From Spisula solida (lineage: Eukaryota > Mollusca > Bivalvia > Venerida > Mactridae), in the NCBI GenBank assembly GCA_947247005.1, contig OX365947.1, positions 6,739,030-6,803,029 on the forward strand: a stretch of 64,000 nt of DNA, in the 5' to 3' direction. Below, in pieces: positions 27,701 to 39,700 of this stretch. Under the pieces are notes generated by a model. That model was not told the DNA's origin and searched no databases. It worked only from the letters and a program-made list of their open reading frames with translations. A program made the position numbers and the translations under genes. Each line of letters begins with the position of its first letter. Position 1 is the first letter of the stretch.

Positions 27701-30700
27701 CGTCTAACAAGGGAATTTCTGGTACCATTTTTATTTCGTCTTTGGTATGACGCGGCCAGGGATCGAATTTGAAACCTCCCGCACTCCAAGCGATGCAAAC
27801 CTCAACCACTAGGCTTTTTGTTACCTCTTTATTATGTTAGGTAATTATCTTGTCGGAGTAATGATCCTTTTCTTTTCAGATGAAATTTTTATGTCAAGAA
27901 AAGCTTGTATCGGTGCTGTACACCTGTGCACATTAACAGGGGTGTCAATATTCCTGGATTATTCGTAACTCCGGATTTGTCTGTTCCTAAAAGAGCTAAG
28001 ATTTCTGACCAAAATAAAAGTTATTTGATGAAAATATCTGAAGAAATGGCAAAGTTATGGTAAATTGAATCTGCTCTGAAGGATTTTCTGTAATACAAAC
28101 TGCGTTAATTACGGAAACAATGCAATTGAAGGCCTCTTATTTGGCAAAAATGTTCTGCCACATACAATTTTCCTGATTTTAAATTTGGCTCTGTTGACAC
28201 CCCTGTATTATGTTAGGTAATTATCTTGTCGGAGTGATGATCTTTTTCTTTTCAGGTGATTTTTTTACTGTCAAGAAAAGCATGTGTCGGTGCTGTACAC
28301 CAGTGCACATTAAAGAACCACATGCAAAAACAGCTAGGGTTTTAAACCTGGATTACTTGTATCACCAAGCTGTCCGAAGTCTTTATCCACTTGAGCAGGC
28401 CAAAACCGATGACCGTGCATTTATCATTGTCTCATTTGAAGACAAATAAACTGTCACTGTCTAGAAACAATGTAACCTGTGGTATTAAACCTGGAACTGT
28501 GGGTTGACAGTCTAGCAACCTACATACTGAGCTTAAACCTGGTGGCATTGTTGAATATACAAATATATTTTCGTGCTGGACGTCTGTCTTGATAAATGTC
28601 ACAAAGTTTGTCCATGCTGTCCTCATTTCAATGAAACTTCACATGAACATTTGGTACCAAGACTTGTTGAGTGTATTGTCAGGAAATTTTAGGTCAGATG
28701 AATGTTGCCAGAGTTATGGCCCTTTGTGGGAGACATAATTTACATGTCAAAAACACTTCTTGTTTATCTCTATGCTACTGAAAAATCACATATTTTCGTG
28801 GGTATTAAATTTCGTGGATATTGTTAAAAATCCATTTTTCTGGGGTCGAAAATTCATGGATTACAAAACATGTAAGGGTAAGCCCAGGTCTGAATTTGAG
28901 AGGTCCATTTTAATCGTGGTGATTAGATTTTGTGGTCAAGTTCAACAACGAAATCAACGAAAATTAAACTCCCTCGAAAAATAATGAGTTTATAGTGTAT
29001 GGTTTTATATCATTAGGTTCCACCGACTCCAAAAGATATGGGAAAGGAGGAGAAATCTCGAGAAAAAGACAAATCTGATAAAAAGAAGGATAAACACAAA
29101 CATAAAGAACAGCCGCCACCACCAGAGGAAGAGGTGGGTCATGTGATCATTGTTGTGTAGGTCATGTGATCTGTGGTGGGTCATGTGATCATTGTTGTGT
29201 AAGTCATGTGATCTGTGGTGGTCATGTGATTATTTTGTCTACTGAGTCATGTGATCATTGTCGTTCAGGTCATGTAATATCTGTTGTGATCAAGTGAGTC
29301 ATGTGACCACGGTTTTGTAGGTCATGTGACTTTAACCTACCACGTCACATGATCTGGGAAATTCAGCTTGACCATGCTTCAGCTAATGATCCATATTAAA
29401 TGCATGTGCCTATAATAGTATCCGACATGTCTATGTATAAAAGCCAGTATTAAATCTTAGTTATTTCGAAGCGTAAAGCTGGAATATCTGACAGGGGTCC
29501 TACAATTCTGGTATAATCTGGAAATCCAAATTCACTGCATTAGAAAGAATCAACTTTTCTGCTGAAAATGAAAATCATTTGATAAAGTCATTTGATGAAA
29601 AAAAAAAAGTTTTGACAAAGTAATGGGCATTCGAACTTTCATATGCAGAATTTTAGCAATATAACAAATTTTAAGCTGAGATTTTCCATAGGGGTGTGTA
29701 CTTACGGCTTACAACTTGTTTTCAGGTTTAGGGGTTATGCCTCAGTAGGACCCCTGATTTCAGTAACATTGTGTATTGAATATTCATTTATGGTCTCATG
29801 ACTGGTGTACATACAAGTCCATATTTTCAACATTAGTACCATAAAGTGTGTTATAATTTCCAGTGGTAATGACTCAAATTAGATTGTCCAGTCTTAGTAA
29901 TTAAAAATTTTGTGTAGATCCTCGGCTTAGCTTTGGGAAACAAACTCCAACAATTTGTTAAATTTGTCATTACATCTCTATTAGTTTGAGTGTGGTTAAC
30001 AAACACATCTTAATGAATATATAAAACATGCAGTGTATCACAAATTAACTCCCTTGTAGCCTGATGTCATTGGCCAATTTGGCAGGGATAAACCGAATGG
30101 CCATACGTTATGACTGTCTGTCGAACTCAAATTTGTTTTTTAAAAATCGCTAATTAGCAATTTGAACTGCTTCTGTTCACAGGTAACGGTATCATTAATA
30201 AAGAGAAAATAAAAATATTTTTTTTATATAAAATGTAAAATATCTAAGATATTATAAATTTTATAAAATAAATTTTTTTACATTTTATTAATGATAGAGT
30301 TACCTTTTTTCTGCTCATATAAATCAATCCTGTGATCTTGGATGGTATTAATGTTGGAAATTTGGATGAATTATATGACAATGTGGGACACTGTGGGTTT
30401 AATATATCGGTAACATGGCAATGCAATCTTCTATAATGGAATTCCCCTCTCTTTATGTTGTAATCTTATAATTTCAATATTTGGTTGGTTTGAAATAATT
30501 CACTTTTTCGTTGTAGTATCAGTATTATTGTTGTAAATTTGATTTTTTTATGTTCTCTTAATTTATATTGATTTGCTGATATTATTTTATGAATATAACA
30601 ATACACTGCGACAGGTATAATCTTCATCCTATAAGTATTGTGTCCGGTATAATTACATGTCAGCAGAGTGGCCACAGACTCTGAAACACAGGGAGCAGGA

Positions 30701-33700
30701 AAAATTCCAAAAACTAATTCCATGAAGGGAAAAATCAGGGAATTTCAAAATTTGAAAAAATCTGGAAATTATCAGGAATTTTTGCAATAATTGGAGGAAA
30801 AATGTGTCTACTGGTAGCTTCTAAAAAATCAGGAATTTACAAGGGAATTTCATTCTTTATTTTATGTGGCCATCCTGATGTGTTAGAAATATGATGGTTT
30901 AACCCTTTACCTGATGAGTATCAAATTCATTTTCCTACATCTAGTAGTCTGATAAGATTAGATGGATAGTGTAACCATCTCAATACTGGTAATTGGAAAA
31001 TAATTGGTTAATCAACACATGTAACAAGTTGGGTCGTGAAATGTGGGACTATTGAGTTAAACATTAAAGAGCCAATTTAAGTTCTATATTAAGACATATG
31101 TCCATTCAGCTCACTGTACATTTACCCCCAATCATTGAGTCGCAACTCAGCTCACTGTACATTTACCCCCAATCATTGAGTCGCAACTCAGCTCACTGTA
31201 CATTTACCCCCAATCATTGAGTCGCAACTCAGCTCACTGTACATTTACCCCCAAATCATTGAGTCACAATTCAGCTCACTGTACATTTACCCCCCAATCA
31301 TTGAGTCGCAATTCAGCTCTCTGTACATTTACCCCCAAATCATTGAGTCACAATTCAGCTCACTGTACATTTACCCCCAAATCATTGAGTCACAATTCAG
31401 CTCACTGTACATTCACCCCCAATCATTGAGTCGCAATTCAGCTCTTACACTCGGCACCAACGATAGCCACAGTACTTTGGCTATTGACCTTCTAACATAC
31501 CCATTGGGTAAAGTTGAGAATTGTGGATTATTCTTGCTCAGAATAATTAAACAGTGGAACAGACGGGGATCAAACCAGGGACGTCGCCATTTTATCTATG
31601 TATAGCAGTGTATTGTTATATTCTGCTTTCGATTATATTTTATGTTGACGTTAAAATGTTTTATTTCTGTTGTGCATGTCTAGCATGTTTGTTTTATTTT
31701 TTGGTTATTTATAGGAAGAGGGTGATTACCCACACTCCACTCCTCTATCGTCTCGTAAAAGTAAGAAACAGGCGAATGCGGTACAGAAATCAAATTCCTT
31801 CAGTGTAAGTTTTCATCGTACGATATCATACATTCAGTAGTCTGTACCAGGGGTTGTATACCATCAGTGGGTCGCTGACATTTTCAGTTTACAACATCGT
31901 TATATGGATTATGATGAATGATCAAAATTTAGCAGGTTTCTATCTGCTTTGCGTTTGTTTTACTTCGGACAATAAATTACCAAATTTTAAAATCACTAAA
32001 ATGTCTTAGAAATTTCGTAAATAAATTTCCCCACTTTCTCAATACATGTACTCTTTTATGGCAAGATTTTGAAATGTACTACTTTGAAGATACATTATTA
32101 AAAACTTACTGTGTAGCATTATTTCGAGCTTTATTCGTGAAGACATATGCTCATGAATAAGTCAATATTAAATGAAAATTGCTGAAATCATTTGGTTACT
32201 TTGGTGCTGACAATGATATTAAACTGAATAGAATAGTTTGCTTGTTTCGTAACCTTTCTTACTTAAAATCGCTGTAGATAAAATTCTTAAGTATTGTTTG
32301 GTTTCTATATTATTATTATAAGTGTACTGAAAATGTCATCTGTCCATGGCTGGTATATTATTGTTGGTTCATCTATTGTCCGTATCATTATGTGTGTACA
32401 CGAAGTTACACTCGTGTGACTGAGTATACATAATGCCAGAAAAAATGACTGCGCTTTATCGGAGCTTCAAACGAGCTAATTTCAGTGCTTTATTCAATTG
32501 ATTCAGGGATAAATTATTGAGAGGGTTATAAAAAATGCCAAGATATTTACTGCAGTTCATTTATTCATGACAGAAATATATCAATAGTTTCTGTAAAAGG
32601 TTCATAGGCATACTTTCAGAGAACATTAGCATGAAATTACCTCTCATGAAATTTACATTATTTTTGGGGAATTTTTACCGGTTCTTGGAATCATGCTGCA
32701 TGTTATATGCATGTTTAAAATGTTTATATATATTACATAGGGTGTAATAAAACTGCTTCTTTCTTATACCGAGATGATAACCTGTGACAACCACATTCTA
32801 TTATAGGGCTTTTTTTCGCAATATATGAGGGGCATATATAAGGCCCCTTCAGAATTTCCTATAGGCCCCTAAAGGCCCCTTCACAATTAGAATTGGTGTC
32901 TTGGTTTTTGTAAAATCAACTTCACCACAAAGCACCAAACAATCCAAACATAAATAACAATGATATATTCCTGTACTGGACTTGATATGAAGTATTGTAT
33001 CATAGATACATGCATGTTTGGGACAAGTGGACAAAAAATTACTTAACATACGAAAAAATTTATTTCACAATTTGGTGATTTATGGCGCTTAGTTTTTCAC
33101 AATTTTGAGAATTTTCTTGCTAAATTTTCACAAAACAAAAGGGCTTGGGCCTCTTCACAATTCAGTGAAAAAAGCCCTGTTAGTAACTACGTTATCATCA
33201 TGATACATAAATGCTATACAAGTTCAGCTCAATATTTATGCCGCCCACATATAGTGCGGGCGGGAGCCATATTGATTTGTGCTGGGCTCGGTGATGTCTG
33301 TCTGGATGTCACAAAGTTTGTTCGGGCTTGTTCTCCTTAACCATTGATTTAATTTCAATGAAACTTTTTATGAATACTTGGTACTAAGCCTAATTGTGCA
33401 TAATGGTAGGAATTTTAAGTCGGATAATTTTTGCCAGAATTATAGCCCTTTGTGGGAGAACAACATTTTTATGTCAAAAACACTTTAGTTTTAAGTACAA
33501 AAACAAAATAACAAAACTTTTTATACTCTGTATTTTGATAATAGACATTTGACGTCTGGCCATGAGTAGTGTTTGAATGCTTTCTAAATACCATGATAAA
33601 GTGGGGAAAAAAAATAAAAATGAAAAAGTTTTAGAAATATCAGATTAATTGGGTTTGGATTGTATACCCCCCTCCACCCTGCTTACATATAGAAGCTAAT

Positions 33701-36700
33701 ATTTATATACATGGATCCTGGTATATGTAAAGTTATCTCTGTTTTACTTATTTAACTAATTAAACCCCAATATCAAGATTTCACCTAATTAATATTCTTC
33801 AGAACTTTGGTATATGATATAAATTAGTTTCGTTTGGACCGTATTTGATTGACCGACTTTTAAATGAAGCTTTTGAAGTCATGAAAGTTTTATAGTGGCT
33901 CATTACATACAGTAGAGTTATTATGCCCCCATCTTTGATGAAGGGGTATATTGCTTTATGTATATGTCGGTCCGACTGTCGGTAGTTTCAGTTCGATAAC
34001 TCGAGAACGCTTTGCCCTAGCTATGATCTTCAAACTTTACATGGAGGTTGGTCATCAGCAGTAGATGACCCCTATTGATTTTGAGGTCAGTAGGTCAAAG
34101 GTCAAGGTCACTGTAACTTTTACCATTCCTGACGATTGGGCTGCCATGGAGGCATACGTGTTTTCAAACATCTCTTGTTAAACGAGTGGACAAAATAATA
34201 TGACACAAGGCTATGGATATTATTTGAGCTAGCTAGCTCGACAGGTGTCGGTTCTTCCCCATATTACCTTGTAGGTGAAAATAATCTCCTATCATATGTT
34301 TCAACTTTTAAACCTAGATATACAGTTTAACCTGAAGTACATTTGTATTAGACAACTTTTGTCTGTTCTTAGTTGTTCAATTTTTGGATGAGATAGTTTA
34401 ACATAAACATTTCAATTTTGGCCGAGATATTTTAACATAAACATACTATATTTGGCCGAGATATTTTAACTTAAACATTCAACTTTTGGCTGAGATATTT
34501 TAACATAAACAGGACTATTTTGGGCTTTTCAAAACAAACCTTAAGTTTTAACATTCAATGTTCAATATGAATTAAGTTGAAATGAATACCTTCATTTCAT
34601 AGTTTGAAGTTAATAACTGAAAACAAAGTCTTATATTTTGACAAATTACTTGACAGGTTTAATAGTTGACAAAATGTACAAATATTATTTATATATTTGG
34701 TTGGGAATGGATGTAAAATTATATTCAGAAAATTATATTTTATTTATTTAATCTTATAATACATAACTGTTACATTTATTATATTATAATAATAACACAC
34801 ATATTTTAATATATAACTTTATTAATACCCATACTCTATAAATGGATGAATTTACATAGCAAGAAAAAATATATAATTTTATACAATTATTTTATATAAA
34901 TAAATAATATATACACACTTATTAATTATAAATACTATTAATTAGTAGTATATGTGTATTAGTGACTATACTTTTGTAATCAGCAATAAGTAAAATTACA
35001 TTTTAAATAAATTCCTTTACTTTTAGTATGAGTTACTGTAAGATCATTGATTTTCGTGGGTTTTTTGAAAATTTAAATTTTTGCGATTTTGATAAAATAC
35101 AGTTTTGTGATTGAGGGTCGTAAAGCTATGGATTACAAATACGGAATTAAACCCAAAACCATTGTACGGTTTTTGGAGGTTGATTATGATTAGTATATGT
35201 GGTGATTTGATTACACAGACAAATTCATCCAAAAATAATAAAAATTTAATCTCCCACGAATGATAATGGTTTTACAGTGACTGATTATAAAACGTGTAAA
35301 TAATTTACATAAAAGCCTCCAACTGCTGGTGTTAAACAAAGTCCCGTCACTCAGAAACTACTCAAACTGAAGCGTTGTGGAAAGAACTTTATCTACAAGT
35401 CTGTGACATCCCGTGTCAAATCTCCCATGCAGTACTGGATCAGTCAAGCGTTACAGCCGTCACATGAACATAGGGCCATTTGTGATAAAAGCCACATGCA
35501 TGCAACGAGCGCGTCGAGCCTCCAGGTGTGCTATCAATACTTATATTCGTACAACCTAACCTATGTACTCACTCTAACCATCCCTATACCAGCCATTATT
35601 AGACCTACATACATTAAATACTGTAGCCCAAAGATAATCCAAAGCCACACGAAACCGGTGGCAGCAACTAGCCACCCACGCAAGACAAACCATCCATTTC
35701 CCAAAAAAAAGAATATTTCAAGCAAGCCTATATACTCACCACGCAATGAATGACAAACTGTGGACTTAGAATTTTGTGCATAATTAGCTATTAAGGGGAG
35801 GTAATTACGAAAGTTTAATATGCATTCTGACCTGTCTAAATTAGCCAATTAAAGGATATTTAATGAAATATGGCTGCTTAAATTAGTTTGGCATGTATTG
35901 GTTGCTCATGACAGGTTGTTGCATAGTTACTATGACTACTAACATGGGTTTAAGCAGTATTTAATGAATATTAACTCAGAAATTCATGAAACGTGTTAAA
36001 TAGTGGCTGTTGTAGAGAGATAGTTTGTATATAGGGACTGGGTATCCTGAGTAGAGTGATCTGTCTGGTATATAGGTACCTGTAGATAGGGGGTATACGG
36101 TACTTTTCTGTCTGTGAAGGATTTCACTATCATACAAATCCTGTGCCTGTAGATAGGGGGTTTATGACACATCTCTATGTGAGGGATTTCATTATCATAC
36201 AAGTTCTGGAACAGTTTTATTACACCCTTCGATAATATAGGTATTTTTGTTGGATTTATTTGATATAATTTATAGAAGTGTTGTATATGTGTGTATTGCT
36301 GCACTTTTGAATTGTGTTATGCTGATTTCTACCGCTTTGATATATTTACTGTAGACCAACTTAATTTCGCATAATCAAATTTTTGCATTTTTTCAATTGC
36401 CGACATATTTGCAGCTACAAATGATTGTTCGCGTTTTAAGTCTACCATAAACGAGAGATTTTCCTGTTAGTCAAATTTGGAACATTTTCGCGGATATTTA
36501 ATTTTGCAATTCATTCCACTCCCGAATTCCGTGAACTTAGATTGTGCGAAAAAATTTGTTGGTTTACAGTTTTTGCTTACACTGTGTTCTCTTATATTGA
36601 GTTGACCTGATATTTTCTGTGTGAAAATTCTAGGTCTTGTTTGCTGACTAGTTGCTGGTCATCATGCTGCCAAATCTGTTACTTTTATGGTAGAATAGAA

Positions 36701-39700
36701 AATGTCACTGCTGAATGTTGTAGCGAGGAGCGACTATATCTGCAACTGTTGACTAGTAAGATGATAGAGCCTGACAGAGTATAACTCAGATCAGGTTAAT
36801 GTCATTTATGTTACAGGCCGAGTATTTTTCTGGCCTTTACCTGATTTCAGGTTTCTGAATCCTGATTTTTCCTTCCTTGTTCATATTGAAAAATATAATT
36901 TCAGGCTTTGAAGCTAGGATTTTCAGGCTTGAGAAAGATTCCCCGCCCCCGCCTTCTTTGATGAGGAGGTATATTGCTTTGCACATGTCAGTCGGTCCGT
37001 CTGTGTATCTTTCGGCCAGTAAACCAAAAGGTTTGCTTCAGTACTTCTAGAGCACTTTGCTTTAAGGATCCTCAAACTTTACATGGACCATACTCTGTCA
37101 ATGTGCATACTTTACGGTTGACAAGTTGCAGATAGATTGGCCTGAAATCCAGCTTTTACCATTTTCAGCTTTTACTGTTTTGCAGCTTTTTCAAGTTTGA
37201 TTTTTGTCTGAATTTCTTGCTCACCTTGCATGATTATGTCTTGATACGTTTTGTTGTTATGGCAACTGCATGCTTTGTTGATTTTTACATCCTCACAGGG
37301 CGCGACAACAATACGACAGTTTGCACAGTCCCAGACAACCCCGATTCTCAGTCGAAAAAACTCAAAGTTTTTAAAATCTTCCTTTTTGAGTGTAAGTTAG
37401 TGTGATAGGTAGTCTGTGACACCAATATGCAAGTACACTTTTCATTGCTAAGTGACCATGCATACATTTTAGTTGCTAGGCAATGTTGTTATAGTTGCTA
37501 GGCAACCAGAGTTTGTGCTGTGTGTTTATGGTTACTTAGCATCAAAAGTGCTGAAATAATTGGAGGTGTTCCGCCAATGTTGCATAATCTTTACTCTTGC
37601 TTTTTGTACTGCTTACTTCTTTCAAGGTAACGTCAGAGGTGTATCACCTATAGATAACAAAACCTCATTTAATGTCAGGTTTTCAAAAGAAATGACTGAT
37701 TTTAGTCGAAAAATGTTGGCATGCTATTAGCCATGCTGATAAACTCATAATGTAAGGGTCATACAACTCAGGAATAATCAGGAAATCCAGATTCACTGCA
37801 GTTGAAAGAATGAAGTTATTTGATGAAAAAGTACCAAATATTGACTAAGCTATGGTCATTTGAAGTTTCATGTGCTGAATTTTAACAAAAGACCAATGTT
37901 TGAAACAGAGTTATGGTTGCATTCTAATGGCACCCGAAACAGATTGGGCATTATATCCAGGGGTCCAACAATTTCGGAATAATCCGGAAATTCGGATTTG
38001 CTGCAGTAGGAAGAATGAACTTTTCTGCAGAAAATAAAAGTAATTTGATGAAAAAATTCATCGTAAGCATTAACAAAGTTACTGTCATTTGAAGTTTTTA
38101 AAGCTGAATTCAACAATATACAATGCTTTAAATTGTGTTTTGGTGTAGGTATGTGTGCAAATTGCACTATAAACAGACTTGCATCTAATTTTAAGAAGGA
38201 TTGGGTATTATGCCTTAATAGGACCCCTGTATTACTCTCAGTAGGAACCTTGTGGCCCTTAAGTTTCAATATATTTTTCGGCACATTTATACACCTCTGA
38301 CAGTCTTATATTATCTTGTAATTGCTGTTGTTTAAAGCAAGTTGTCTCAGCTTCGTTAACATTGCTATCAACTTTTGTAATCAATATTTTTATTAACTTT
38401 TAAATTTTACATTATTTGTACATTTTCTTATAATATTAGTTTACTTTCTTTACAAGGCATTTACCTACTGCCTTTATCTACATTTCAGTCTAATAAAATA
38501 TATGCTTTAACTATCAATTGGAATTACATTGCAATGTTCTTATTCACAAAATTAGTTGATATTAAGCATGATCAGTTTTGTTGCATTTTGTATTGATGAC
38601 CTGACCTAAGTGACATATCCGAGAGTATGTGTTAATATTTTGCAACCACAGGAATTGCTCGACATTTCTGACTCTTTCTACTAGCAAATATTAAGCTTCA
38701 TGAAAAAGACTGTCTTGTGTTAACTACTGTAGGGAAATTTTCTGTTTAGAATTTTTTGCAGTAATTACAAGTTTACAAGTTTATTATTACCTAAATAAAG
38801 GCCACCCGCCCAAAATACAAATACATACATGTTCACAAAATAATTTCACAAAATAGTAAGTTATGTCCCTTGCAAATATTATGATTGTTTGACATAGGAA
38901 AGAACTTATTCTATTCATTGACTTTCAAAGTCTGCATAATGATTAAAATGTATAAATTCTTAAAATACTTCAAACACTAAAACTAAATGTATAAAGATTC
39001 AAGTCATAACAGACTTTCAAATAATTAGCTAACCTAGAATAGTCATGCTTTATACAACAGCAATTATGTCATACTCATTTTCATGTTTTCTCATATTATC
39101 ACATATTATCTCATAATCATTTTCTTGATCTTTTGTCTTTTTCTTGATCTTTGGAATTTTCTTTCTTCGTCTTTGGAGTATCCTCCTGTACTGTATAGTA
39201 TAATCCATCACTGAAAACCCTAAATTTGGATATAGGAACAAATTATCTAAAGTGTGTGCCCCTATAGTTTCTTAGTGTTCAGGAAAATATGTGTTAGGGT
39301 ATGTGTTAGGGTGCTGACTTGATATGAGAAGCTAATAGTTGACTGTTGTTGGTTAAACTTGCGTAAAAGTAACAACATTAACTATAATTCTGTAATGTTT
39401 GTTTTAAGTTATATATTATTGGTATAATGCTACTTCATATTGGGGTAATAGTTATAAAATGATGGACATATTTGTGAATTGTTAGATGGATTGAACTTAA
39501 GTTAAACATCAAGCATGTAGGAGCCCCATTGTACGTTGTTGATGCTGTTAAGCAGAGTTATGACCCTTGAGCTATAAATACATTTCTCAAAATGCATGTT
39601 CTTTAGGGGTTCATTTTATTTTCCCTCTGTATTTGACTCTTTAAGCAGAGTTATGGCCCTTGAATTATAAATACATTTCTCCAAATGCATGTTCTTTAGG

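Larger units (their letters stand above)
27537..29016. other. intron e-f
   Basis: Almost entirely repeats: a minus-strand SINE, a family-A MITE between 107-bp direct copies, a SINE-tail-like segment (28260-28450), a family-G repeat and a family-C MITE ending at the acceptor. Confidence 0.8.
29134..31714. other. intron f-g1
   Basis: Starts with the GTCATGTGA minisatellite, followed by a family-B MITE (29492-29756), a hAT-like MITE (about 30664-30885) and the 42-bp array (31108-31442). 29760-30660 is AT-rich with no recognisable element. Confidence 0.75.

Noticed and set aside
28210..28449. 79-codon frame with a strong acceptor (TTTTCTTTTCAG) and Cys-rich start
   Set aside because: Its sequence matches SINE-body segments at 11820 and 21200, part of it is duplicated at 27830-27936, and it has no place in the AGAP protein.
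31217..31429. Frame with [14 protein letters not shown] repeats
   Set aside because: 42-bp minisatellite; no start context, no partner exons.
37217..37405. 62-codon frame across exon g3
   Set aside because: It uses the wrong frame. The phase-0 frame from 37299 matches the sister exons and ends at the GTAAGT donor.
39050..39241. Minus-strand frame with a Lys/Arg-rich stretch ([15 protein letters not shown])
   Set aside because: AT-rich antisense sequence with CTTTTTCTTG-type repeats, no splice or homology support.
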